A stretch of DNA of 64,000 nt, from the NCBI RefSeq assembly GCF_024808815.1, contig NZ_JANUCS010000003.1, positions 41,386-105,385 on the forward strand. The letters run 5' to 3'. Numbering within the stretch: position 1 is the first letter of the stretch; every line of letters starts with the position of its first letter. Below the pieces are notes generated by a model. The model was not told the origin of the DNA and ran no database searches. It saw only the letters and a list, made by a program, of their open reading frames with translations. A program made the position numbers and the translations under genes. The DNA is from Methanosalsum natronophilum. Lineage in GTDB: Archaea > Halobacteriota > Methanosarcinia > Methanosarcinales > Methanosarcinaceae. This document shows, one piece after another, positions 28,389 through 36,372 of this stretch.

Positions 28389-30542
28389 TCATTCAAGTGC
28401 AACATAATCTGTTAAACTATTAAGTGCACTTTGAATCTCTTCTATTTCAATAGAAACCTGTTTTTTAAAATGTGAGATATTTAAACTCTTACCACAAACA
28501 ATACCTATCTCAAGATAGGGTATTGAGTTTGAGTCAAGTTCCTTTTTAACTTTAAGTGGATTTGATGTTGTAATAATTGCTCTACCGTAGGATTCTGAAA
28601 ATAATATTTCATCAAATTTTAAAGTACTATTTACATGACTTAAATCAACCTTTGCACCTTTTAGCTGACACATTTCGCAAAGTGTTGTAGCTAATCCACC
28701 ATTAGAAATATCTTTAGAAGATGAAACCAAACCAGCATTAATCAGATTAACGATTCCATCAATTAGTTCAGAAATATCTTTTGGCACAGTGGGAGATTTC
28801 CCAGTGCTTTCAGCATCAAGGGCCCTGTAATATTCAGATCCTCTCATCTCATCTTTTGTTTCCCCAATTAGTATAATAATGTCCTCATCGTCAACAAAAA
28901 ATGAATTTGGCAGGATGTCTAGGTTTTCAGTAATTCCTACTAGACCAATAGATGGTGTGGGTATTATTGAAGTATTGTGTTCTTCACTTTGATTATAAAG
29001 TGAGACATTGCCACCAACAACTGGAATTGATAAATCTCTAGCAGCATCACCAAGGCCAAGAATTGCTTGTTTTAACTGCCAATATATCTCAGGAATTTCG
29101 GGACTTCCAAAGTTTAGGCAGTCAACAATAGCAAGGCCCTTAGCGCCTTTCATAGCAATATTCATTGCATTTTCAATGACAGTACCATACCCTCCACTAT
29201 AAGGATCAAAGTATGTATGTATTGGATTACATCCACAGGATGTAACTAGCCCTTTGTCTCCAATCCTAATAACTCCTGCATCATCTCCAGGTTTAGCTAC
29301 GGTTCTTATTTGAACTTCGTGATCATACTGACTGTAAATCCATTTTTTGGAGGCAATTGTATGCGCTGAGAGAACATCCAAAATGCTATTTTTAATATTG
29401 TTTGGAGCATCGGGTTTTTCATAATTAGTTGTATGTTTAATCTCAGAGGCCTTTCTCTCAAAAATAGTTGCCCCCTCAGTTAACAGTTTAATTGGTATCT
29501 CAGCAACAATTTCATTGTTATATTCGACTTTAAATAGCTTTTCTTCAGTTATATTTCCAATTAAACTAGAATTTAAATCATATTTTGTAGCTATATCAAT
29601 AATTGTGTTTACGTCTTCAGGTTCAACTTCTATTAACATTCTTTCTTGTGACTCAGAAATGAGTATTTCATAAGGGGTCATGTCAGCTTCACGTTGAACA
29701 ACATCATTTGCTACAATATGTACTCCTAAGTCTCCTTTTGAAGCCATTTCCGAACTTGCGCCTGCAAGACCAGCTGCACCTAAATCTCGACAAGATTTTA
29801 CGATACCTTTACTAATACACTCAAGCGTGGCTTCTATTAGTAATTTTTCAGTATAAGGGTCACCTATTTGGACACTTGGTCTGTCACTAGCTTCCGAATC
29901 ATGGCAAAGGTCTTTAGATGCAAATGAAGCTCCTCCAAGGCCATCCCTACCAGTTGATGCACCTATCAAAACAAGTTTGTTACCAGCACTCTTTGCAGTT
30001 GCTGTTACTATATTGTCTTTTTGTGCAAGGCCTATACATACTACGTTAACAAGAGGATTTCCACTATATGAATTGTGAAATAAGGTTTCACCTCTAATTA
30101 CAGGAACACCTATACAATTACCATAATTGGATATTCCTTCGATAACATGTTCAAAAAGATACAAGTTCTTTTGAACCTTAAGTTCTCCAAAATATAATGG
30201 ATCCATTAATGCTATTGGCCTTGCACCCATTGAAACAATATCTCTGACAATCCCACCAACACCAGTTGCTGCTCCATTATAAGGGTCAACATATGAAGGA
30301 TGATTATGACTTTCCATTCCTATTGCAATAACTCTCTCTTCATCAAACCTTACAATTGCTGCGTCATCTCCTGGGCCAATAATAACGTTCTCGCCAGAAG
30401 TAGTGAATGTTTTGAGTAAAGGGGCACTTGATCTATAAGAACAGTGCTCGCTCCATAAATTTAAAAAACAACCCTGTTCAACAAGGTTAGGTTCTCGGTT
30501 CATTTCATTTCGTATAAAATCTAAATCACTTTTAGGTAACAT
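28389..30542 (-). CDS. purL: phosphoribosylformylglycinamidine synthase II
   Basis: 717 aa, the small PurL form that works with separate PurS and Pur[24 protein letters not shown] and [21 protein letters not shown] (here abbreviated to ESHNHPS) are the ATP and FGAR sites. The duplicated AIR-synthase fold repeats them as DCLNFG and GGNVSLYN. It converts FGAR plus ammonia from glutamine to FGAM in purine synthesis. AGAGGA precedes ATG 30542. purS and purQ are not in the window. Confidence 0.96.
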   Translation of the reverse strand: MLPKSDLDFIRNEMNREPNLVEQGCFLNLWSEHCSYRSSAPLLKTFTTSGENVIIGPGDDAAIVRFDEERVIAIGMESHNHPSYVDPYNGAATGVGGIVRDIVSMGARPIALMDPLYFGELKVQKNLYLFEHVIEGISNYGNCIGVPVIRGETLFHNSYSGNPLVNVVCIGLAQKDNIVTATAKSAGNKLVLIGASTGRDGLGGASFASKDLCHDSEASDRPSVQIGDPYTEKLLIEATLECISKGIVKSCRDLGAAGLAGASSEMASKGDLGVHIVANDVVQREADMTPYEILISESQERMLIEVEPEDVNTIIDIATKYDLNSSLIGNITEEKLFKVEYNNEIVAEIPIKLLTEGATIFERKASEIKHTTNYEKPDAPNNIKNSILDVLSAHTIASKKWIYSQYDHEVQIRTVAKPGDDAGVIRIGDKGLVTSCGCNPIHTYFDPYSGGYGTVIENAMNIAMKGAKGLAIVDCLNFGSPEIPEIYWQLKQAILGLGDAARDLSIPVVGGNVSLYNQSEEHNTSIIPTPSIGLVGITENLDILPNSFFVDDEDIIILIGETKDEMRGSEYYRALDAESTGKSPTVPKDISELIDGIVNLINAGLVSSSKDISNGGLATTLCEMCQLKGAKVDLSHVNSTLKFDEILFSESYGRAIITTSNPLKVKKELDSNSIPYLEIGIVCGKSLNISHFKKQVSIEIEEIQSALNSLTDYVALE

Positions 30543-30650
30543 CTATAAATCCTCTTACAATTCTATGGTAAGCTACATTTTTGCAATTCCATATATCATT
30601 TTTGACAAAAGCATAATTCAATGTAAGCTAACTAAACTAAAGGGTTAAAA

Positions 30651-31013
30651 TCAGGTATTTTTGTTTTTCAATCTAAACATTAATGTTTCACCTATTTCTA
30701 ATCTTTTCTTCCTAGCTTCCCCAGCTTTCATTTCAATAATATATTTAGTCTTACTCGAATATGAAAAACCGATCCAAGGGCGAATACTAGATATGTTGAG
30801 TATTTTTTTATTTTCATCTAGAAATAAAACATCGATGGGAAAATTAACAAAGAGCATATGTACCGAAGAGAATTTTTCTTTCTCTAAAATAAATAAAAGA
30901 GCATAATCATTATCAATGTTTTTTCTGAACATTAAACCTTTAATTTGCTTGTAAAGTGTATCTGCAATTTCCACGTGCGATGAAACACAATTACCATTAG
31001 CTTTTAATATCAT
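30651..31013 (-). CDS. DUF192 family protein
   Basis: 120 aa. The GLMFRK motif near residue 27 followed by VHMLFVNFPIDVLFLDEN is the DUF192 signature of a small beta-barrel fold. The function of the family is not established. No signal peptide is visible, unlike many bacterial members, so this copy is probably cytoplasmic. It is divergent from the aIF1 gene with a 76-bp promoter region. Confidence 0.8.
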   Translation of the reverse strand: MILKANGNCVSSHVEIADTLYKQIKGLMFRKNIDNDYALLFILEKEKFSSVHMLFVNFPIDVLFLDENKKILNISSIRPWIGFSYSSKTKYIIEMKAGEARKKRLEIGETLMFRLKNKNT

Positions 31014-31089
31014 TGTTGTTTACTCTATACACTGTTATAATTTATAAACAACGGTAAGTTATCGAAATATTCGGAGGAAAAATCAGAAG

Positions 31090-31398
31090 ATGAGTTCAGA
31101 GATGTGTCACGTTTGCGGATTGCCAGAAGAATTGTGTATCTGTGAAGAAGTGGCAAAGGAGCAACAAAGGATTATAGTAAAGGTAAATAGAAGAAGATAT
31201 GGAAAAGAGGTTACTGTTGTTGAAGGTTTTGATGCTAACGAAATCGACCTCCATGAGCTTTCTACTTACCTTAAATCAAAGTTTGCATGCGGGGGAACGG
31301 TTAAGGGGAATGCAATTGAATTACAAGGTAATCATCTAAGCAGAATGAAAGATGTTCTTGTTAAAAAAGGCTTTTCACCTGATCAGATTAAAAATTAA
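31090..31398 (+). CDS. translation initiation factor aIF1 (SUI1)
   Basis: 102 aa. The N-terminal [14 protein letters not shown] zinc-binding cluster is followed by the SUI1 fold with [27 protein letters not shown] and LQGN. It binds the 30S subunit and helps start-codon selection in archaea. The start is ATG 31090; a GGAGG-like site lies 13 bp upstream, and ATG 31102 is possible. Confidence 0.93.
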   Translation: MSSEMCHVCGLPEELCICEEVAKEQQRIIVKVNRRRYGKEVTVVEGFDANEIDLHELSTYLKSKFACGGTVKGNAIELQGNHLSRMKDVLVKKGFSPDQIKN

Positions 31399-31523
31399 AT
31401 TGCAATATAAGCTACTTAAAATTTTAAATCTATGTCAATTTGAACTTTTCTTAGTAAATTGATAACATCTGTCAAAACAGATACATATTTATTAAAAGCA
31501 TCATCTATTTTAAATTGATAATT

Positions 31524-32684
31524 ATGGATACAATTTATATGGATCATGCAGCTACAACTGATGTTGATCCTGATGTAATAGATGCTATGCTACCTTATTT
31601 TAGGCATTATTATGGGAATCCTTCAAGTCTACATTCCTTTGGAGCAAAGGCGGCACAAGACCTAGAAGACTCTAGATTAAAGGTAGCTAAAGGAATAAAT
31701 GCAAGGCCTGAAGAAATTATTTTCACTTCAGGAGGAACGGAATCTGATAATCTTGCTATCAAAGGCATAGCATATAAGAACAGTAGACAAGGTAAACACA
31801 TTATCACGTCAAAAATAGAGCATCCTGCTGTATTAAACACTTGTAGATTTTTGGAAAAAAAAGGCTTTGAGGTTACTTATGTTCCTGTTGATAATTCAGG
31901 AATAGTTAACATAGAAGACCTTAAAGATTCAATTAGAACAGATACTATTCTTATATCTATAATGCATGCGAATAATGAAATAGGTACATTGCAGCCAATA
32001 GATGAAATAAGTAAAATAGCAAAAACAAACGAAGTTTATTTTCATACAGATGCTGTTCAAACAGTTGGAAAAATCCCAATTGATATGGAAAAAATTGATG
32101 TGGATTTAATGTCTCTCTCTTCCCATAAAATACATGGCCCAAAAGGAGTTGGTGCCCTTTACATAAAGAAAGGGGTTTCAATTGAACCAATTTTACATGG
32201 TGGTGAACATGAACGTGGTATTCGTTCAGGTACTGAGAATATCGCAGGTATAATTGGCTTTGCAAAGGCTTTTGAGCTAGCTACATCTAACCTTGAAAAC
32301 AATTCTAAAAAAATGCTTAAATTAAGAAACCATTTGATTGAGAGTGTTAAAAAAAGAATTCCTGAATCCTACTTAAACGGGCATCAAACAAAATGTTTAC
32401 CAAATATAGCAAACTTAAGGTTTAGTTTTATTGAAGGTGAATCTATTGTTCTAATGCTTGATATGAAAGGAATAGCGGCTTCTACAGGATCAGCATGTTC
32501 ATCAAAAAACTTGAAAGCTTCACATGTATTAGAGTCAATTGGGTTACAACCAGAAGTATCTCATGGATCAATTCGCTTTTCGCTTGGAAAAGATAATACA
32601 CTAGAAGAAGTTGATTATGTCGTGGATTCATTGGAGACAATAATAAAAAAATTGAGAGAAATGTCACCAATAGCAAAAATGTAA
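31524..32684 (+). CDS. iscS: cysteine desulfurase (IscS/NifS family)
   Basis: 386 aa. It opens YMDHAATT, has the PLP Lys in LSSHKIHGPKG, and the persulfide Cys in STGSACSSKN. It mobilises sulfur from cysteine for Fe-S clusters and thiolation. The start is ATG 31524 rather than the TTG at 31515, and a TATTTATTAAAA element about 30-35 bp upstream suggests a very short leader. The IscU scaffold follows at 15 bp. Many methanogens lack IscS, so having the pair is informative. Confidence 0.93.
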   Translation: MDTIYMDHAATTDVDPDVIDAMLPYFRHYYGNPSSLHSFGAKAAQDLEDSRLKVAKGINARPEEIIFTSGGTESDNLAIKGIAYKNSRQGKHIITSKIEHPAVLNTCRFLEKKGFEVTYVPVDNSGIVNIEDLKDSIRTDTILISIMHANNEIGTLQPIDEISKIAKTNEVYFHTDAVQTVGKIPIDMEKIDVDLMSLSSHKIHGPKGVGALYIKKGVSIEPILHGGEHERGIRSGTENIAGIIGFAKAFELATSNLENNSKKMLKLRNHLIESVKKRIPESYLNGHQTKCLPNIANLRFSFIEGESIVLMLDMKGIAASTGSACSSKNLKASHVLESIGLQPEVSHGSIRFSLGKDNTLEEVDYVVDSLETIIKKLREMSPIAKM

Positions 32685-32699
32685 TTTTAGGTGAGATAA

Positions 32700-33071
32700 A
32701 TGTATAGTAAGAAAGTAATGGATCATTTTACCACTCCAAGAAATGTAGGTGAGATTGAAGATGCTGATGGAATAGGAGAAGTCGGGAATCCTTCATGTGG
32801 GGATATGATGACGATTTACATCAAGGTAAATGATGGTATATTAGAAGATGTTAAGTTTAAGACATTCGGCTGTGGGGCTGCAATTGCAACTTCAAGCATG
32901 ATTACAGAAATGGCAAAAGGTAAAACTATAGAGGAAGCTAGGAAAATCACACGAGATGATGTAGCAAATGAACTTGAAGGACTACCCGCAGTAAAAATGC
33001 ACTGCTCAAATCTTGCTGCGGATGCACTTAATTCTGCAATAGACGATTATATTAAAAAGAATAAAGATTAA
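32700..33071 (+). CDS. iscU: Fe-S cluster scaffold IscU/NifU N-terminal type
   Basis: 123 aa. The three cluster-binding cysteines are in NPSCGD, FGCGAAIA and MHCSNLA. Asp in SCGD is the residue whose change stabilises the cluster in bacterial IscU. The LPPVK chaperone-binding loop appears as LPAVK. There is no NifU ferredoxin or C-terminal domain. AGGTGA precedes ATG 32700. With IscS it forms a minimal assembly pair. Confidence 0.93.
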   Translation: MYSKKVMDHFTTPRNVGEIEDADGIGEVGNPSCGDMMTIYIKVNDGILEDVKFKTFGCGAAIATSSMITEMAKGKTIEEARKITRDDVANELEGLPAVKMHCSNLAADALNSAIDDYIKKNKD

Positions 33072-33099
33072 ACGTGTGCATAAGTAAAGAGGTACTTTT

Positions 33100-33459
33100 A
33101 TGAAAACATCTTGTGAGATAATGGTACAAAAGATTTTACCTGCTATAAGAGTTGCATTAACTAGGTCATTGATAAATGAATATGGATGTAATCAACAAAA
33201 GGCCTCGGAAATATTAGGGCTTTCTAGAGCAGCGGTTTCTCAATATATGAGCGAAAAAAGAGGTGCAGAAGTAGGCTTTTCTATTGAGACTCAAGAAGAA
33301 ATAACCAAATTCGCTTCAAAACTAATGGAAGGGATTTCCGAACAAGAAAAAGTCATTGGTATGTGTCATGTATGTAAATTTGTGCAAAAATCTGGCTGGC
33401 TGTACAAAAAAGGGGTTATTGGTAGAGAAACATGCATGATATGCGGGAATAATGATTGA
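33100..33459 (+). CDS. HTH regulator with C-terminal Cys4 motif (COG2522)
   Basis: 119 aa. A helix-turn-helix (residues about 28-55, QQKASEILGLSRAAVSQYMS) is followed by a C-terminal CHVC (C89, C92) and CMIC (C112, C115) pair. The four Cys could bind zinc or an iron-sulfur cluster. It begins 28 bp after iscU with its own GAGGT site, so it is probably in the same transcript. An Fe-S-sensing role like bacterial IscR is inferred from the position only; COG2522 members are mostly uncharacterised. Confidence 0.78.
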   Translation: MKTSCEIMVQKILPAIRVALTRSLINEYGCNQQKASEILGLSRAAVSQYMSEKRGAEVGFSIETQEEITKFASKLMEGISEQEKVIGMCHVCKFVQKSGWLYKKGVIGRETCMICGNND

Positions 33460-33633
33460 ATAAGTTAGTCTAAATTATAAACTAATTTTAGTTAAAAACA
33501 AAGGGTTAAGTTTTCAGTTGATAACTTTAACATAGGTTTGGTACTCTACTAAATTTTATTTATAATAAATGTTGCCAGGATTTCCGTAAAGAGGTCAAAG
33601 TTTTTTTATACAATTCTGTTATGTTAATAATAT

Positions 33634-34317
33634 ATGGATCAAAATGATAATTTTTCAATTAAAGATATTGAAATAAATTGGTTTGGAAACGCATCTTTTC
33701 TAATAAGGACTCAAGAAATGAATGTATACATAGATCCTTATATAATTCCTAAAAAAATTAATTTTGAAGATAAAGCTGACTTAATTCTGATAACACATTC
33801 TCATAAGTATCACTGTGAGTATACTGCACTACAAAAGTTGTGGAAGGGCGATACTACAATATTGATGCCTGAACCATGTAAAGAATTAGCAATTGGTGAT
33901 ACAAGATTTGTTGAGCCAAATGATTTTCTTGGCGAGGGTCTTGAAGTAAAGGGCTTTGAAATCCAAGTTTTTGAGGCTTATAACATAAAGAACAATTGTC
34001 AATCTAAAGGAACGGGGGTTGGCTATGTTATCAACACGGGGTCATGTAAGCTGTATCATACAGGGGATACTGATTCCATACCTGAAATGGAATTTATTTC
34101 TGCAGATATTGTTTTGCTTTCAGTTGGTAATGACTCCATAATGGACGTGGCAGAAGTTGTTAAATTAATAGACCAAATCAACCCAAAAATAGTTATACCT
34201 ATGAACTATGACTCTGCAGAAAAAAATGCCGAAATTCTGGAATTAAAAAAATGTATTGAAGAGATGTATCAAAATATCGATTTTATTGTTTTGAGTCCAA
34301 TTATTGGAAAGAACTGA
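33634..34317 (+). CDS. metallo-beta-lactamase-fold hydrolase
   Basis: 227 aa. The fold is clear from WFGNASFLIRT, IDPYIIP, LITHSHKYH and YHTGDTDSIPEM, as in the UlaG/COG2220 subgroup. The canonical HxHxDH metal motif reads H55-S-H57-K-Y-H60, so the second-site Asp is Tyr; either only one metal binds or the protein is not a standard hydrolase. It lies 18 bp before the RNase P subunit gene. Substrate unknown. Confidence 0.8.
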   Translation: MDQNDNFSIKDIEINWFGNASFLIRTQEMNVYIDPYIIPKKINFEDKADLILITHSHKYHCEYTALQKLWKGDTTILMPEPCKELAIGDTRFVEPNDFLGEGLEVKGFEIQVFEAYNIKNNCQSKGTGVGYVINTGSCKLYHTGDTDSIPEMEFISADIVLLSVGNDSIMDVAEVVKLIDQINPKIVIPMNYDSAEKNAEILELKKCIEEMYQNIDFIVLSPIIGKN

Positions 34318-34335
34318 AAAACGAGTTGTAAATAT

Positions 34336-34653
34336 ATGGGGAAAAAAAAACTAAAAAAGAAATATTTGATGAAAGACTTAGCACATCAAAGAATATCCAT
34401 TCTGTTCAAGCTTGCAGATGCTGAATATCAATCAAATCCACACAGAAGTAATCGATATGTTGAGTTAGCACGTAAAATAGGGATGAGATATAGAATAAGT
34501 ATACCACCAGATCTTAGAAAAAGAGCATGTAGGAAATGTAATAGTTACTTAGTACCTGGAAACAACTGCAGGGTTAGAATCCATAAAAACTATGTATTAA
34601 TTACTTGTGAAAAGTGTGAAAGGAGAATGAGGTATCCCGTTAATAGTGATTGA
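34336..34653 (+). CDS. rnp4: RNase P protein component 4 (Rpp21/Rpr2)
   Basis: 105 aa. A basic helical N-terminus (KKKLKKKYLMKDLAHQRI) leads to a zinc ribbon made by CRKC and CEKC (about residues 64-67 and 92-95). The RYVELARKIGMRYRI helix is typical of archaeal Rpp21. It pairs with Rpp29 to assist the specificity domain of RNase P RNA in tRNA 5' processing. The tRNA-Ser and SRP RNA genes lie just downstream on the other strand. Confidence 0.93.
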   Translation: MGKKKLKKKYLMKDLAHQRISILFKLADAEYQSNPHRSNRYVELARKIGMRYRISIPPDLRKRACRKCNSYLVPGNNCRVRIHKNYVLITCEKCERRMRYPVNSD

Positions 34654-34676
34654 CAAAAACGCTAATTATGATGTTT

Positions 34677-34907
34677 TTATCCAACCATAGCAGTTAGTAT
34701 CTGTGAAATGATATATGCAACTACAATCATCACTATACCACTGACGATATATATTGTGATTGTTCTGATAACTTCTTCTTTTTCAGCTCCAGGTGAAAGG
34801 CCAAATATATCCCCACTACAACCTCCTGATGAACAACTTCTATTATTGTTTTTCCGAGAACTGCCTTGTTCATTTTCATCACGATCAATTGTTGTTAGGA
34901 CTCTCAT
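34677..34907 (-). CDS. small single-helix membrane protein
   Basis: 76 aa. A hydrophilic N-terminal half with a Ser/Cys/Gly-rich stretch (SCSSGGCSGDIFG) is followed by one long helix (ITIYIVSGIVMIVVAYIISQIL). The length and layout recall tail-anchored proteins such as Sec61-beta, but no Sec61-beta motif is present. I do not recognise a family. It is convergent with rnp4 and downstream of the tRNA-Ser gene on the same strand. Confidence 0.6.
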   Translation of the reverse strand: MRVLTTIDRDENEQGSSRKNNNRSCSSGGCSGDIFGLSPGAEKEEVIRTITIYIVSGIVMIVVAYIISQILTAMVG

Positions 34908-34956
34908 ATCGACAACTGCCTGTTTTTATTCTTGATAAGGTATTGATAGATTTTAG

Positions 34957-35041
34957 CGACGAGAGGGGGATTTGAACCCCCGAGGTGCAAAGCACCACAG
35001 GATTAGCAATCCTGCGCCATACCAAGCTTGGCTATCTCGTC
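34957..35041 (-). tRNA. tRNA-Ser (anticodon GCT)
   Basis: A full cloverleaf reads on the minus strand. It has a 7-bp acceptor stem (GACGAGA/TCTCGTC) with discriminator G, the D-loop AGCTTGGTA, an anticodon stem CAGGA/TCCTG around TTGCTAA (anticodon GCT), a long class II variable arm (TGGTGCTTTGCACC) and the T-loop TTCAAAT. The variable arm confirms Ser. CCA is not encoded. No intron is visible. It decodes AGC and AGU. Confidence 0.97.
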
Positions 35042-35091
35042 ATGTGTGAGGTGGTTTTGGAACTGTTGATTCAATTGTAGTGTAGATATAT

Positions 35092-35110
35092 AATCTTTTC
35101 TTAAAAGATT
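35092..35110 (-). terminator. hairpin downstream of the SRP RNA, overlapping the tRNA promoter
   Basis: An 8-bp perfect stem (AATCTTTT / AAAAGATT) with a 3-nt loop lies 17 bp beyond the SRP RNA 3' end. A TATA box for the tRNA gene (minus strand ATTATATATCT, about 35085-35093) abuts it. Confidence 0.4.
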
Positions 35111-35126
35111 CTATTAAGGTTTAATT

Positions 35127-35449
35127 ATTAGTGGGCACGCCGCAGGTCGGTTCTCCTTACAGCTATAGGTTATCTGGAAACTCGTCTCCACCCCGTTACC
35201 CTGCAAGCGACAAGAGTCTGCAGTTGGTCTGCTCCCTTCCGGGCCTTGACCGGTTCCTGCAGTTAAGATATAGAAACCTGCTTTCCAGCAAGCCCCTATA
35301 TCCACACTGTCCAAGCAGGACGGAGCTTCTCAGTTGAGATTCCAGGCCTATAGCTGCTTGAAAAACCTTCCATTGGCTTCGTCCCCTGCATATCGGCGAT
35401 TTCAGGTTACAGGTAATGCCGAACTACCCGGACTAGCCCACCAACACTA
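35127..35449 (-). ncRNA. ffs: archaeal 7S RNA (signal recognition particle RNA)
   Basis: About 320 nt. On the minus strand the 5' part GGTGGGCTAGTCCGGGTAGT and the 3' part GCGTGCCCAC pair as helix 1 of the archaeal SRP RNA. The helix 8 SRP54-binding hairpin is unmistakable, with GGTCAAGGCCCGGAAGGGAG and GCAGACC. The high GC of this block against AT-rich surroundings fits a structured RNA. Small open frames on both strands across it are artefacts. A TATA-like TTTAATATT lies about 25 bp upstream. End positions are good to a few bases. Confidence 0.95.
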
Positions 35450-35607
35450 AATATATCTGACAATATTAAAATGATTCCCTATGTAGAGTCCATACATATC
35501 AAAATTAAATGGTTTATTAGCCAATTTACAACCGTTAGAAATAAATCGCCTAGTTACTAGAGAGAATAGTTTAATTATATTGAAATATAATATATATATG
35601 ATTAGCT

Positions 35608-35847
35608 ATGGACGAATTAATTGGATTTGTAACGGGAAGTAATAACCGACAAAAAGTTCTCAGCATATTAGGATCAAAAGGACCCGCAGATGCTGACAGA
35701 ATTGCTAAAATAACTCATATATTCAAACCCTCCGCAGAAAAACTATTAAATGAACTTATTGAAAAAGAACTTATAGAAAAAAAAGGTGAAATGTACCAAT
35801 TAACAAAGTTAGGAGAAGATATAAACGGAGAAATACATACTCTCTGA
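35608..35847 (+). CDS. small winged-helix DNA-binding protein
   Basis: 79 aa, essentially a single winged helix. NRQKVLSILG is helix 1, DADRIAKITHIFKPSAEKLLNELIEKELI the recognition region (shown as one segment of the fold), and the wing reads KKGEMYQLTKLGEDI. A TATA-like run (ATATAATATATATAT) ends only about 8 bp before ATG 35608, so a leaderless or very short-leader transcript is likely. It is probably a transcription factor; its proximity to the methyltransferase cluster may or may not be meaningful. Confidence 0.75.
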   Translation: MDELIGFVTGSNNRQKVLSILGSKGPADADRIAKITHIFKPSAEKLLNELIEKELIEKKGEMYQLTKLGEDINGEIHTL

Positions 35848-35912
35848 TATATTCCAACTGCCTAAAAGTTAATCGGTCTTTATATATTAAGGTATATTCA
35901 CACAGTATTGAT

Positions 35913-36203
35913 TCAACTATTCACAGTAGCTTTAATACTTGAATGGTGCTTATCTTTTATCCCGTAGAGACTTTGACGAGCATCTTTAAAGCAGAATTTT
36001 TCTAATAGGAAATTCTCATCTTTCAGTCTACTGAGTGCATAACGAACAGTTCTTGGAGGCAATTGACTTTCTGTAGCAATTTGTTTTGGAGTCAAAAACC
36101 CTTTGTACTCCAACACCTTGTAAACAAGCTTAGATGAAGGAGGCATGTTTTCGATATTGTTTTTGTAAGTGCCACTCAAATCCCTAGATTCTATTTTGCT
36201 CAT
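35913..36203 (-). CDS. small MarR-like winged-helix regulator
   Basis: 96 aa. The HTH is LVYKVLEYKGFLTPKQIATE followed by LPPRTVRYALSRLKDE, a MarR/TrmB-like winged helix. CGGAGG precedes ATG 36203. Between its TATA box and start lies a perfect GTTAAC-GGC-GTTAAC palindrome, so it probably represses itself. It is divergent from the PAS-GAF kinase gene, and could also affect that promoter about 110 bp away. Confidence 0.75.
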   Translation of the reverse strand: MSKIESRDLSGTYKNNIENMPPSSKLVYKVLEYKGFLTPKQIATESQLPPRTVRYALSRLKDENFLLEKFCFKDARQSLYGIKDKHHSSIKATVNS

Positions 36204-36247
36204 AATTGTAACCTCCGATAGTATAGAGATATTAGTCTCACTTTATA

Positions 36248-36271
36248 GTTAACGGCGTTAACATATATATA
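36248..36271 (-). promoter_or_regulatory. TATA box and GTTAAC palindrome of the MarR-like gene
   Basis: Reading leftward, a TATA box (TATATATAT, 36263-36271) is followed at once by GTTAAC-GCC-GTTAAC (36248-36262), a perfect 15-bp palindrome placed between TATA and the expected start site, the usual position for an archaeal repressor site. Confidence 0.55.
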
Positions 36272-36372
36272 ACTTTTGGCACTCTTTAAGCAAAACTGGA
36301 AAACTTAATATTGTAAAAGGTTTAAATCGTCACGAAAGAATTGTACTAAATTCTAATTGAAGTTGATTATCA

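Noticed and set aside
35114..35337. Short open frames on both strands
   Set aside because: They lie within the SRP RNA, whose conserved helix 8 and helix 1 are clear.
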